From Bacillota bacterium (GTDB lineage Bacteria > Bacillota > Clostridia > Christensenellales > CAG-138): a stretch of DNA of 13,137 nt. The stretch spans positions 1 to 13,137 of the forward strand of contig JAEWWD010000108.1 in the NCBI GenBank assembly GCA_023396535.1, read 5' to 3'. The position numbers were made by a program, and so were the translations under genes. Shown piece after piece: positions 1 through 7,487 of this stretch (positions are counted from its first letter, which is position 1; the number at the start of each line of letters is the position of its first letter). Below the pieces are notes generated by a model that had not been told where the DNA came from, searched no databases, and worked only from the letters and a program-made list of their open reading frames with translations.

Positions 1-465
1 CAGCAGCATACGGACGCTGGACATACCTGCCCCCACATGCCGCGCGCAATCGAGTATGGCATCGTTTTGGCTTAAAAAGCAGATATTTGAGTGTTTACCC
101 ATTACTTCGGTTACAAGCTTAAGTAGAACGGTATCCCCCAGTTCATCCCGGGCTTCGATTTCCATCACCAGCACGCGGTCAAGACTGGGCTGCTCCACCG
201 AATGGATCCGCCCGCCCGTCAGTCGCTTGCGCAGCAGCATGCAGAACGCCGGAGGTTCCGGCGGGTTGGGATAACTCGCTTCCGTAAGCTGTACGCGCCC
301 GTTTTCGGGGTGCGCGCAAAGGAGCAGCCTGTAATTGCTGCCCCCTGCGCGTATTGTAAAAATGAGCGTGTCCCGTTCCGGCTGTTGAATTTTATCCACC
401 TTGCCGCCAATGAGCGCACTTAGCTCGGTGCTGACCGCCAGCAGGGAAAGTCCATCCATGGACAT
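1..465 (-). CDS. rqcH: RqcH / NFACT (FbpA-like) ribosome quality control factor, N-terminal part
   Basis: Partial: 155 N-terminal residues are visible and the rest lies beyond the left edge. The N-terminus (MDGLSLLAVSTELSALIGGK, then VDKIQQPERDTLIF and a PPEPPAFCMLLRKRL segment) matches the NFACT-N domain of the RqcH/FbpA/Rqc2 family. In Firmicutes this protein binds obstructed 50S subunits carrying stalled peptidyl-tRNA and recruits tRNA-Ala to add C-terminal alanine tails as degradation signals; older annotations call it fibronectin-binding protein. The start at 463-465 is chosen because GGAGG lies 7 nt upstream, inside the end of the preceding gene; a second ATG two codons later is possible. 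The yerC-like stop is only 3 nt away, so the two are probably translationally coupled. The catalytic part and coiled coils are outside the window, so function beyond family membership is inferred. Confidence 0.9.
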   Translation of the reverse strand, partial: MSMDGLSLLAVSTELSALIGGKVDKIQQPERDTLIFTIRAGGSNYRLLLCAHPENGRVQLTEASYPNPPEPPAFCMLLRKRLTGGRIHSVEQPSLDRVLVMEIEARDELGDTVLLKLVTEVMGKHSNICFLSQNDAILDCARHVGAGMSSVRMLL

Positions 466-468
466 GCG

Positions 469-804
469 TTATCCTCCGACCTCGTTCTGCGCTGCCGTAT
501 CCGCCGCTTTTTTTTCGTCCAGCCTTTGCAGCAACAGCTGGTATCCTCCGGAGCCGTATGTTAAAGAACGGTTCACACGGCTGATCGTCGCGGTGGACGC
601 GCCAAGACGCTGCGCGATATCCTGATAAGTAATGCCGCTTTTTAAGAGCTTTGCGACTTCAAGGCGCTGCGCGATGGCGTGTATTTCGGAAATCGTGCAG
701 ATATCCTCAAAAAACCGATAACATTCCTCTGTGTTTTGCAGCAGAAGCACAGCCTCAAAAAGAGAGTCCACTTCTTTGCCGCGCAGTTTGGAATAATACT
801 CCAT
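469..804 (-). CDS. yerC: YerC/YecD-type TrpR-like DNA-binding protein
   Basis: An 111-residue all-helical protein whose length and sequence fit the YerC/YecD family of the TrpR superfamily. An N-terminal helical part (about 10-55, with FFEDICTISEIHAIAQRLEV) is followed by a helix-turn-helix (about 58-80, GITYQDIAQRLGASTATISR) and a short charged, alanine-rich tail. TrpR-type proteins bind operator DNA as dimers; the ligand and targets of YerC are not established, and nothing here shows tryptophan binding. The ATG at 802-804 has GGGAGG 6 nt upstream. It sits 22 nt after the FAH-type gene and 3 nt before rqcH, and its last codons (GGA GGA) serve as the ribosome binding site of rqcH. It may regulate this operon, but no operator was identified. 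Confidence 0.88.
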   Translation of the reverse strand: MEYYSKLRGKEVDSLFEAVLLLQNTEECYRFFEDICTISEIHAIAQRLEVAKLLKSGITYQDIAQRLGASTATISRVNRSLTYGSGGYQLLLQRLDEKKAADTAAQNEVGG

Positions 805-826
805 GCCGCACCTCCCGCAAGCAGTT

Positions 827-1588
827 TCAGGGAATACGAATCTTGTTGCGCAGAATGCCTATGCCGGCAACCTCCACCTCAATGGTATCGCCACGCTGCA
901 TGGGGCCAATGCCGGCCGGCGTGCCCGTTGCGATGACATCCCCCGGAAGCAGCGTCATCACGCGGGTAATATAACTGATCAGCCTATCGATGTCATGAAT
1001 CAGGGATATTGTGCTGTCGCTTTGACAGACTTCACCGTTCAGGCGTGATTCCACCTTGACGTCGAACGGGTCCAGCTCCGTTTCGATCCACGGGCCTATG
1101 GGGCAAAACGTATCGTAGCTTTTGCTCCTTGTCCATTGGCCGTCGCTCTTCTGTAAATCCCGTGCGGTAACATCGTTGAGACAGGTATACCCGAATATGA
1201 CGTCCTTATATTTGCCCGGCTGCACATTCCTGCAGCGCTTGCCGATTATGATGGCCAGTTCCGCTTCGTAGTCGAGACGCTTGCTGTCCGGGGGATATTC
1301 GACTTCATCCTCCGGACCGACGACGCTGGTGGACGGTTTAAGAAAAATCAGGGGCTCTTCAGGAGGCGCGCCTTCCTTTAGCTCCATGGCATGCGCATAA
1401 TAATTCTTGCCGATGCATACGACTTTGCTCGGCAGCACGGGCGCAAGCAGGCGCGCATCCTTCAACGGTATAGACCGTCCATCCTGCTCCATACCGTCAA
1501 ACGGCGTTCCGCGCAAAGGGCGCAATGTATCCCCTTCCATAACAGCATAAAAGGTTTCCGTTCCCGCCGACGCTCTGCATATTCTCAT
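827..1588 (-). CDS. Fumarylacetoacetate hydrolase (FAH) family protein
   Basis: A 253-residue protein with a small N-terminal domain (about 1-50) and the FAH beta-roll (about 53-252). Visible family motifs are VVCIGKNYYAHAMEL (57-70), the divalent metal ligands E108 and E110 in DYEAEL, D139 in LNDVTARDLQ, the KSYDTFCPIGPW active-site segment (156-167) and GDVIATGTPAGIGP (216-229). Relatives hydrolyse or decarboxylate 2,4-dioxo acids or oxaloacetate, or isomerise 2-hydroxymuconate-type acids; the substrate cannot be read from sequence. An upstream in-frame start at 1669 would add 27 residues that are unlike the family and would overlap the promoter; the ATG at 1586-1588 gives the usual MRICR-type N-terminus. 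It is first in a unit with yerC and rqcH and has its own promoter at 1642-1669. The link between an organic acid enzyme and ribosome quality control is unexplained. Confidence 0.9.
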   Translation of the reverse strand: MRICRASAGTETFYAVMEGDTLRPLRGTPFDGMEQDGRSIPLKDARLLAPVLPSKVVCIGKNYYAHAMELKEGAPPEEPLIFLKPSTSVVGPEDEVEYPPDSKRLDYEAELAIIIGKRCRNVQPGKYKDVIFGYTCLNDVTARDLQKSDGQWTRSKSYDTFCPIGPWIETELDPFDVKVESRLNGEVCQSDSTISLIHDIDRLISYITRVMTLLPGDVIATGTPAGIGPMQRGDTIEVEVAGIGILRNKIRIP

Positions 1589-1641
1589 ATTCAGCACCAT
1601 CCTTCGTTTTCTTGTGGCAAATGGATATTGTTCTTTATAAT

Positions 1642-1669
1642 ATTTTAGCACGTTACAGTGCGAAAGCAA
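1642..1669 (-). promoter_or_regulatory. Predicted sigma-A promoter of the FAH-yerC-rqcH unit
   Basis: On the minus strand, TTGCTT (1664-1669) and TAAAAT (1642-1647) are separated by 16 nt. This leaves a leader of about 45-50 nt before the ATG at 1588. It lies in the 129-nt gap after the RNase G/E gene, which also holds no convincing terminator, so some read-through from that gene is possible. Inferred by consensus only. Confidence 0.5.
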
Positions 1670-1717
1670 GAGTATGCGTTCTTATTTCGCCTGAAACAGA
1701 AAATATGAATGCCCAAA

Positions 1718-3232
1718 TTACTGATATTTTCGTAATCCGTCGAGAGACTCCGGTTTTTTCAGCAGCGAATGAATATGAAACTCCTCGACATGCATGGTTG
1801 GGACTGCACGTACATAGATGCTTCTGCCCGCCGTTGCCGGAAGCAAAGGCGACTGCGCGCTGGAATGGTCGTCTATTAAATCAGCCACATCCGGATGTAC
1901 TTCCACAAGATAATCCGTCATGGACTCGTTGCGTATGGATTTAATCAGCGCCTTTCTGACCTTCAGCACCACGGTCTCGGTGGAAAGCACGCGCCCGTCC
2001 CCATGGCAATACGGGCAGGGGGATTGCAGCGTATTGCTGATGCAATGGCGCATCTTTTTCCTTGTCATTTCCACCAGACCCAACTGCGTGATTCCCAGCA
2101 CATTGGATTTGGTACGGTCCTTTTTCAGTTCCGCCTTGAGCGTATCCAACACCCGTTCTTTATCCGCGATATCTTCCATATCGATGAAGTCCACTATGAT
2201 AATGCCGCTGATATCGCGAAGCCTTAACTGCCGCGCGATTTCTTTCGCCGCCTCGCAGTTGGCCTGCGTAATGGTCTCCTGCAGGTTGTCAGTGCCCACG
2301 AAACGGCCGGTATTGACGTCTATACTGGTAAGCGCCTCGGTTTGATCGATCACGATATAGCCACCGTTGGCCAGCCATACTTTCCGGGAAAGCGCCTTTT
2401 CGATTTTGCCTTCAAGATCAAAACGGTCGAACAGGTCTTCCTCCCCCTGATACAGGACTACTTTGTCCTTGAGCTGCGGGGAAATGATGTTTGCGACGAT
2501 CTGTATACGCTCGTAAAACTCCGAGTCGTTGATGATAAGGCGCTCGATTTCGGGAGTAAAGAGGTCCCGTATGGTACGGAATATGAGCGGTTCCTCCGCA
2601 TGCAGCATGCGCGGGGCGCTGACCAGCGCCTTCTTTTTTAATATACGCTGCCACAATCGTTCCAGAAAAAGGATATCCGTCTGGAATTCTTCCTTGTTCT
2701 TTCCCACAGCGGCGGTACGTACGATCACGCCCATTTCCGCGGGCTTGATTTCATCGAGTATGCTGCGAAGCCGCGCGCGTTCCGACTCATCCGAAATTCT
2801 GCGGGAAACGCCGACATAGTTGACGGTGGGCATCAGTACCAGCGTACGCCCGGGGAGGGTGATATGCGTCGTGACCCGCGCTCCCTTTGTACCTACCGGT
2901 TCCTTGAGCACCTGCACCATGATCTCCTGCCCCGGTTTCACGATATCCTGAATATTTGAGGAGCTCAGCCGCACCTCCTGGTCCCCGAACTGGAAATCCG
3001 ACCGGTCGACCTGCACATCCCCCGCATACAGGAATGCATTGCGTTCCAGGCCAATATCCACAAACGCCGCTTGCATCCCCGGCAGCACATTCTGCACCTT
3101 GCCTATGTAAATATTGCCGACGAGCCTTTCGTGGCCGCGGCGTTCTATATAGATTTCGCTTGGCTGTCCGTCCTCCAGCAGCACAACGCGAGTCTGATAG
3201 GGATTGATGTCGACCACGATCTCCCGGTTCAT
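1718..3232 (-). CDS. rng: Rne/Rng family endoribonuclease (RNase G type)
   Basis: A 504-residue protein of RNase G length, without the long C-terminal scaffold of E. coli RNase E. Order: an N-terminal RNase H-like segment interrupted by an S1 domain (about 36-125, RLVGNIYIGKVQNVLPGMQAAFVDIG), a 5'-sensor region (about 130-215), and the DNase I-like catalytic part with the two metal-binding aspartates D305 in SIDVNTGRFVG and D348 in IIIVDFIDMED. A Zn-link CPYC at 406-409 followed by HGDGRV is the usual tetramer-forming motif. The enzyme cleaves single-stranded RNA with preference for 5'-monophosphorylated ends, acting in rRNA maturation and mRNA decay. The ATG at 3230-3232 has GAGGTG 6 nt upstream, overlapping the stop of the DUF2344 gene. 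In many Clostridia rng is followed by rplU-ysxB-rpmA; here it is followed by an FAH-family gene instead. Confidence 0.95.
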   Translation of the reverse strand: MNREIVVDINPYQTRVVLLEDGQPSEIYIERRGHERLVGNIYIGKVQNVLPGMQAAFVDIGLERNAFLYAGDVQVDRSDFQFGDQEVRLSSSNIQDIVKPGQEIMVQVLKEPVGTKGARVTTHITLPGRTLVLMPTVNYVGVSRRISDESERARLRSILDEIKPAEMGVIVRTAAVGKNKEEFQTDILFLERLWQRILKKKALVSAPRMLHAEEPLIFRTIRDLFTPEIERLIINDSEFYERIQIVANIISPQLKDKVVLYQGEEDLFDRFDLEGKIEKALSRKVWLANGGYIVIDQTEALTSIDVNTGRFVGTDNLQETITQANCEAAKEIARQLRLRDISGIIIVDFIDMEDIADKERVLDTLKAELKKDRTKSNVLGITQLGLVEMTRKKMRHCISNTLQSPCPYCHGDGRVLSTETVVLKVRKALIKSIRNESMTDYLVEVHPDVADLIDDHSSAQSPLLPATAGRSIYVRAVPTMHVEEFHIHSLLKKPESLDGLRKYQ

Positions 3233-3235
3233 GCT

Positions 3236-3910
3236 TTACACCTCTATTTTATCAAAATCAACCGCAGTACGATGAATACGCGTGCGCCCCGCCGCGCCGC
3301 ACGACAGCATCAGCGCCTGCAGCAATAATTCAATCTGTAAGCTTCCGGAGGCGTTCAGTATGCCTTCAATATCAAAATTTGCGGCAGTGAGCGGGCCCTC
3401 CCTATCATCCTCCAAAAGGCGCATGCTTATAAGCTGCGGGCGGATATCCACCTGCTTCATGCCGCCTTTGGTATGCTTCTCGACGATAATGGAGCCGTTC
3501 AAAAGAACTCCCAATGCGCTCTTTAGCGCAAGGATATCCACCGGCTGATCAAAAAAAACCGTCGCATCATAGCGCGCGCGCTGTATCAGCGCCGTAAGCG
3601 ACGGAAGGGTTTCCTCCACAACCTTCGCATTGCGCAGGTACAGGCCATCGGGCAAAGCTGTATTGAGCCTTGCAGCGAACTCCTCCGGCGCGACGTCCTC
3701 AGAAAGCCGCACATCCATCCATTCCGCGTCGCTCGTGTATCCTACTGAGAGCGCGGACGCAAAAGACAATATGGGATGGGGGTTAAATCCCTGCGAATAG
3801 CTCAGCGGCAGGTCAGCGCGCCGCATGGCGCGCTGCACAAGCCTCTGTATATCCAGATGGGATATGAAGCGCAGCTCCTCGCCCTTATGAAAGTTTGCAA
3901 TAATCCGCAT
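3236..3910 (-). CDS. DUF2344 / TIGR03936 radical SAM-linked protein
   Basis: A 224-residue protein with the family N-terminus: RFISHLDIQRLVQRAMRRAD (about 14-33), then LPLSYSQGFNPHPILSFASAL. This matches the TIGR03936 family, encoded next to, or fused to, TIGR03960 radical SAM proteins; its biochemical function is not known. The ATG at 3908-3910 is chosen because the alignment to the family begins at MRIIANFHKGEEL and a GGTGG lies about 5 nt upstream; an upstream in-frame start at 3982 would add 24 residues lying wholly over the previous gene. The start lies inside the end of the radical SAM gene (26-nt overlap), and the stop is 3 nt from rng, so the three genes are tightly coupled. A role in RNA or ribosome modification is a guess from the neighbours only. 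Confidence 0.88.
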   Translation of the reverse strand: MRIIANFHKGEELRFISHLDIQRLVQRAMRRADLPLSYSQGFNPHPILSFASALSVGYTSDAEWMDVRLSEDVAPEEFAARLNTALPDGLYLRNAKVVEETLPSLTALIQRARYDATVFFDQPVDILALKSALGVLLNGSIIVEKHTKGGMKQVDIRPQLISMRLLEDDREGPLTAANFDIEGILNASGSLQIELLLQALMLSCGAAGRTRIHRTAVDFDKIEV

Positions 3911-5720
3911 ATTTTCCACCAAAGCAGCCCGTACAGCCTTTACGGCAGTCCCGCGTAATGGCGGCTTGCAGGGCCCTTTCATATTCGCGTTTTAAATACT
4001 CCTGGTCTATCAGCATATCGATATGCCGCCAGGGCAAGGCTTCGCTAAGCCCCCGCTGCCTGTTTGCGTAATAGGAGGGATCAATCCCGTGCTCCGCAAA
4101 CGCCGCCATCCAGGCGTCGAGTTTAAAATGCTCCGCCCAGGAATCGAACCGGCAGCCGCGGGAGTACGCAGAAAGAAGCACCGCGCCCAATCTGCGGTCG
4201 CCGCGGGAAAACACCGCTTCCAACATGCTCAGCTCGGAATCATGATAGTGGAATTCCGTGCCGCGCACATCGCGCAGGGCAGATTTAAGCAATCGTTGCT
4301 TGCGCCTGAGCTCTTCCACCGTATCCTGAGCGACCCATTGGAAGGACGTAAACGGCTTGGGCACAAACGAGGACGCGCTGACCGTTACCCGCAGGCCCTT
4401 CGTGCGCTGATCCTTGGGAATAGAATAGTATACCCCGCATACCTTGCGCGCAAGATCGGCGATGCCCAGAATATCTTCATCCGTCTCAGTAGGCAGGCCA
4501 ATCATAAAATACAGCTTGATGCCGTTCCAGCCCGCCTCGAATGCGTCGCGCACGGCGCGCAGAAGATCCTCCTCCGTAACGCCCTTGTTGATAACGTCCC
4601 GCAGGCGCTGCGTGCCGGCTTCCGGAGCAAACGTCAGCCCCGCTTTACGCACCGACTGCATGCGCTCCAAATCCTCCCGTATGAACGTATCGATGCGCAG
4701 CGACGGGAGGGATACTGAAACACGCTGCTGCTCCATGCCGTCCAGAAGCTGCGGCACGAGTTCGTGTATGCAGGAATAATCGCTGGAACTGAGCGAGAAC
4801 AGGGATACCTCGTCGTAGCCAGTGCTGTCCACAAGCTCACGCGCCATTTTCAACAGCGTATCCTTGCTTCTTTCGCGCACAGGACGGTAAATATACCCCG
4901 CCTGACAGAAGCGGCATCCGCGCGTACAGCCCCGAAACAACTCCACCGCCACGCGGTCGTGCACGATATTCAGAAAGGGCACGATGGGCTTACCCACATA
5001 GGGCGCCGAATCAAGATCCCGTACGATGCGGCGCATAATGCGATCGGGTGCGGAAGGCTCCAGCTTTTTTAGATCCGCGAACGCCTCGCCGTCATATTGC
5101 GCCTCATAGAAGGACGGCACATAAACGCCGGGGATTTCGCTAAGCCGCAAAAGTATTTCATGCTTGCTTTTTCCGGCCTGCTTGGCTTCCCAATAAGCAT
5201 CGGTCACCTCCGGGAAAAGCTCTTCCCCGTCTCCAAGGAGAACGGCGTCCATGAAATCCGCGATAGGCTCCGGGTTACAGGCGCAGGGGCCGCCGCAAAC
5301 AACGAGCGGATGCTCTTCCCCCCTGTCCCGTGCAAACGAGGGTATGCCGGACAGATCCAGCATAGTCAGGATATTGGTATAGCACATCTCATAAAGCAAC
5401 GAGAAGCCGACTATATCAAATTCGCCGAGCGGCCGCTTGCTTTCAAGCGAGAATAAAGGCAGCTTCGCATTGCGAAGCGCCTGTTCCATATCGGTCCAGG
5501 GCGCGAATACACGTTCGCAGAATACTCCTTCACGCTCGTTGAGCACATGGTAGAGTATGCGCGATCCTAAATGAGACATGCCGATCTCGTAGATATCCGG
5601 AAAACAAAGCGCCACATGGACGAGAGCGCTTTGCTTCATCACCATGTTCCATTCTCCGCCCGTATATCTCGCCGGCTTTTCAACGGTCGCCAATATGGCG
5701 TCCAATGCCGTATTGTCCAA
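3885..5720 (-). CDS. TIGR03960 family B12-binding-like radical SAM protein
   Basis: A 611-residue protein from a TTG start. Family N-terminus TVEKPARYTGGEWN (12-25), then a cobalamin-binding-like domain (about 30-180, with CFPDIYEIGMSHLGSRILYH and GEFDIVGFSLLYEM), then the radical SAM core with C265, C269, C272 in FRGCTRGCRFCQAG, plus APEAGTQRLRDVINKG and LYFMIGLPTETDEDI farther on. At the C-terminus C592, C596, C599 form a second CX3CX2C, followed by C608, a possible auxiliary Fe-S site. The reaction is unknown. The B12-like domain lacks an obvious DxHxxG cobalamin-ligand motif, so cobalamin binding is doubtful. The TTG at 5718-5720 is preferred over the ATG at 5769-5771 because it has AGGAGG 7 nt upstream, matches the family N-terminus, and the promoter would leave only about 5 nt before the ATG. 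Followed by DUF2344 and rng. Confidence 0.9.
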   Translation of the reverse strand: MDNTALDAILATVEKPARYTGGEWNMVMKQSALVHVALCFPDIYEIGMSHLGSRILYHVLNEREGVFCERVFAPWTDMEQALRNAKLPLFSLESKRPLGEFDIVGFSLLYEMCYTNILTMLDLSGIPSFARDRGEEHPLVVCGGPCACNPEPIADFMDAVLLGDGEELFPEVTDAYWEAKQAGKSKHEILLRLSEIPGVYVPSFYEAQYDGEAFADLKKLEPSAPDRIMRRIVRDLDSAPYVGKPIVPFLNIVHDRVAVELFRGCTRGCRFCQAGYIYRPVRERSKDTLLKMARELVDSTGYDEVSLFSLSSSDYSCIHELVPQLLDGMEQQRVSVSLPSLRIDTFIREDLERMQSVRKAGLTFAPEAGTQRLRDVINKGVTEEDLLRAVRDAFEAGWNGIKLYFMIGLPTETDEDILGIADLARKVCGVYYSIPKDQRTKGLRVTVSASSFVPKPFTSFQWVAQDTVEELRRKQRLLKSALRDVRGTEFHYHDSELSMLEAVFSRGDRRLGAVLLSAYSRGCRFDSWAEHFKLDAWMAAFAEHGIDPSYYANRQRGLSEALPWRHIDMLIDQEYLKREYERALQAAITRDCRKGCTGCFGGKYADYCKLS

Positions 5721-5727
5721 GAAACAT

Positions 5728-5733
5728 CCTCCT
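5728..5733 (-). promoter_or_regulatory. Ribosome binding site fixing a TTG start
   Basis: A perfect AGGAGG on the minus strand, 7 nt upstream of the TTG at 5718-5720. It places translation initiation of the radical SAM gene at TTG and not at the upstream ATG at 5771, which has no comparable site. Confidence 0.75.
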
Positions 5734-5782
5734 GTTGGCAAATGCCTTCCTATAAGTGTAGCATCAAACATTTACCGGGTCA

Positions 5783-5811
5783 ATTATAGGACTGCCGGGC
5801 TTGTCCGTCAT
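5783..5811 (-). promoter_or_regulatory. Predicted sigma-A promoter of the radical SAM-DUF2344-rng unit
   Basis: On the minus strand, ATGACG (5806-5811, 4 of 6 to TTGACA) and a perfect TATAAT (5783-5788) are 17 nt apart. Transcription would start near 5776, giving a leader of about 56 nt to the TTG start. The element lies in the short gap after the SpoIVFB-like gene, so the radical SAM unit can be transcribed apart from the protease pair. Confidence 0.65.
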
Positions 5812-5822
5812 ATTCTGCCCGT

Positions 5823-6695
5823 TCAGCGCCGCAGAAGTTCCCCTACCGTTGCGTCCTGCCCCTTGCGCGCAATACCGTTCAGCAGCCTTCCCTCATCCAG
5901 ATGGCCAATGACCTCCATATCCTCATCCAGCACCAGCAGCAGATTGTAGCGGGACACCGAAAGCTGCCGAAGCGCAGCCCCGGCGGATAACGAAGCGCGC
6001 ACGGCCATGTGCCGCATGGGCAGCGCTTCACCTCTTGAAAACGCGTCTTTCCGGCGCAGCATAGCGTTCAGCTGCGCCTGCGGCGCAGCCCGGAGCTCGC
6101 GGACCGCTGCCAGCAGCAGGAACACCCCCATCATCAGCACGAACGGATTTAGATAGCCGAGCATCAGCATATATGCCGCAAACAGGAGCAGCGCTGTCCC
6201 CGCTGCAACGCCGATCCACGCGGCAATCAACGTAGCGGTGCGAGGGCGCAGCACATGCAAAAGGATGGCCCTGAGCATACTGCCGCCGTCCAGCGGCAAA
6301 GCGGGTAAAAGGTTGAATAAAGCGAGCGCAAGATTGATGTTCAGGAAATACTGCAGCGCGTAACGCGTGACCGGGTACAGGGATATGGCAATCGCCATGG
6401 CGCCAGCCACGACAAAACTGCACAGCGGCCCCGCCGCGGCAATCCAGAACTCCGCATTTGGGGAAAGTGGCCGTCCTTCCAGCCGCGCAACGCCGCCGAA
6501 CGGCAGGAATTCCACCGCGTCCACGCGGTATCCCATCGAGCGCGCGACAATGGCGTGGAACGTCTCATGCAGAGTCAGCGCGAGCATGGCCTGCAGCAGC
6601 CGCCCAAGCATGCCAAGTACTACGGCGGCAAGCAGTACAACAAATAACCCGGGATGCACCCGGACTTGGGTATGCCCTATCTGAAACAGCTTCAT
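5823..6695 (-). CDS. spoIVFB: SpoIVFB-like M50 intramembrane metalloprotease
   Basis: A 290-residue polytopic membrane protein. Several hydrophobic segments (about 14-40, 84-107, 117-132, 155-178, 181-199) carry the site-2 protease motifs: HETFH at 43-47 (zinc ligands H43 and H47, base E44), FLPFGGVARLEG (63-74) and NLLPALPLDGG at 128-138 (third ligand D136). The C-terminal about 60 residues resemble half of a CBS domain (SVSRYNLLLVLDEDMEVIGHLDE), as in SpoIVFB. In Bacillus SpoIVFB cleaves pro-sigma-K in the forespore outer membrane and is held inactive by SpoIVFA. The ATG at 6693-6695 overlaps the stop of the SpoIVFA-like gene (ATGA), which is strong support for a partner pair; an upstream TTG at 6716 is less likely. 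The B. subtilis role is inferred, since related M50 proteins occur in non-sporulating Clostridia too. Confidence 0.88.
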   Translation of the reverse strand: MKLFQIGHTQVRVHPGLFVVLLAAVVLGMLGRLLQAMLALTLHETFHAIVARSMGYRVDAVEFLPFGGVARLEGRPLSPNAEFWIAAAGPLCSFVVAGAMAIAISLYPVTRYALQYFLNINLALALFNLLPALPLDGGSMLRAILLHVLRPRTATLIAAWIGVAAGTALLLFAAYMLMLGYLNPFVLMMGVFLLLAAVRELRAAPQAQLNAMLRRKDAFSRGEALPMRHMAVRASLSAGAALRQLSVSRYNLLLVLDEDMEVIGHLDEGRLLNGIARKGQDATVGELLRR

Positions 6696-7378
6696 CCCTC
6701 GTGCACCAGATCCCAATAAGTGTCCGGCGACTGAGGCTCACCTGCCAACAGCACGCTCAACCGCAGCGTGCCGTCTTCGCCCAGCGTACCCAACGTATCC
6801 TGCCTGCGGATAGGCTGGCCTTCCTCCACCTGAATGGTCGCAAGGCCATAGTAAATAGTCTCTAAGTCACCGGCATGGCTCAGGCGGACATATTTACCCA
6901 ATATACTGTCTTCCCCGATGGCGCGCACTTCGCCCGCGGCGGAAGCGATGACCTGCGCGTTCGGCGCGCCCTCCCAGATGGCGTATTGCGCTTCAGGCTC
7001 CACATACGCCTTGGTTGCGTTTACCGGTACCACCATTTTGCTGTCGTTTGAGAAAACCTCCAACGCGTTGGGAAGCTCCACGAACTGCAGCTTACCGAGC
7101 ATTTCATCGATATCGGTTTCCTCATTGATAGCGGTGCGCACGCCTGAAACGACCTGTTCGGTCGTGGGCGTGTTCAGCGCCTTCATACCCAATATCACTG
7201 CGCACGCGGCGGCGCAGATCCCTATTTTGACCATGAGAGATCGGGAAACCTGCGGTAAACGCCTGCGCTTATGGGATACTCTGGATCTATTGAAACGTGT
7301 GTGGCTATGCTGCGCGTAATTCGAAGCGCCAATTTCTTCCGTCGTAAAGGGCTTTACATCCATGCGCTGCAAAGCCAT
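6692..7378 (-). CDS. spoIVFA: SpoIVFA-like membrane protein with degenerate LytM/M23 domain
   Basis: A 228-residue protein: a basic cytoplasmic N-terminus (about 1-48, with SRVSHKRRR), one membrane segment (about 49-66), an extracytoplasmic linker, and a LytM/M23-type beta domain (about 139-224). Within that domain the usual YxH zinc ligand is replaced (IYYGLATIQVEEGQPIRRQD) and the HxH strand reads TLRLSVLLAGE, so it cannot be an active zinc peptidase. That is the known state of SpoIVFA, which anchors and inhibits SpoIVFB until signalled. The ATG at 7376-7378 has GGAGG about 8 nt upstream; a TTG two codons earlier is possible. The ATGA overlap with the M50 protease gene backs the assignment. 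Overall similarity to SpoIVFA is judged from architecture and context rather than from strong sequence identity. Confidence 0.8.
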   Translation of the reverse strand: MALQRMDVKPFTTEEIGASNYAQHSHTRFNRSRVSHKRRRLPQVSRSLMVKIGICAAACAVILGMKALNTPTTEQVVSGVRTAINEETDIDEMLGKLQFVELPNALEVFSNDSKMVVPVNATKAYVEPEAQYAIWEGAPNAQVIASAAGEVRAIGEDSILGKYVRLSHAGDLETIYYGLATIQVEEGQPIRRQDTLGTLGEDGTLRLSVLLAGEPQSPDTYWDLVHEG

Positions 7379-7429
7379 TCGCAACCCCTCCCGTCTTGCC
7401 CGGTCGTTTTATGGGCGTGTAAGGAAACG

Positions 7430-7457
7430 CTGCCTCATGCTGCGATCCCATAGGCAG
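7430..7457 (-). terminator. Weak hairpin between rodA and the spoIVFA-like gene
   Basis: In the 109-nt gap, minus-strand CTGCCT pairs with AGGCAG, extended by ATG/CAT across one bulged base, with a loop of about 9 nt. It is followed by a poor T-tract (CGTTTCCTT). It may be a partial terminator or attenuator lowering read-through from rodA into the protease pair, or only a fortuitous hairpin. Confidence 0.3.
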
Positions 7458-7487
7458 TATATGCGGGGTAGCGACTAAATAGGCGTT

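Noticed and set aside
1699..1731. Inverted repeat GAAAATAT / ATATTTTC at the end of rng as a terminator.
   Set aside because: The stem is only A/T-rich, the loop is 17 nt, it overlaps the rng stop, and no T-tract follows.
4023..4718. A long open frame on the plus strand (231 codons) inside the radical SAM gene, and similar antisense frames throughout.
   Set aside because: They lie antisense to well-supported conserved genes, show no recognisable family, and follow from the codon pattern of the real genes.
6692..7378. Active M23 endopeptidase.
   Set aside because: The histidine ligands in the YxH and HxH positions are replaced, so only a structural LytM domain is supported.
7456..7463. CATATACT upstream of the spoIVFA-like gene as a sporulation sigma-E -10.
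   Set aside because: No matching -35 was found at 13-15 nt, so the resemblance alone is too weak to call.
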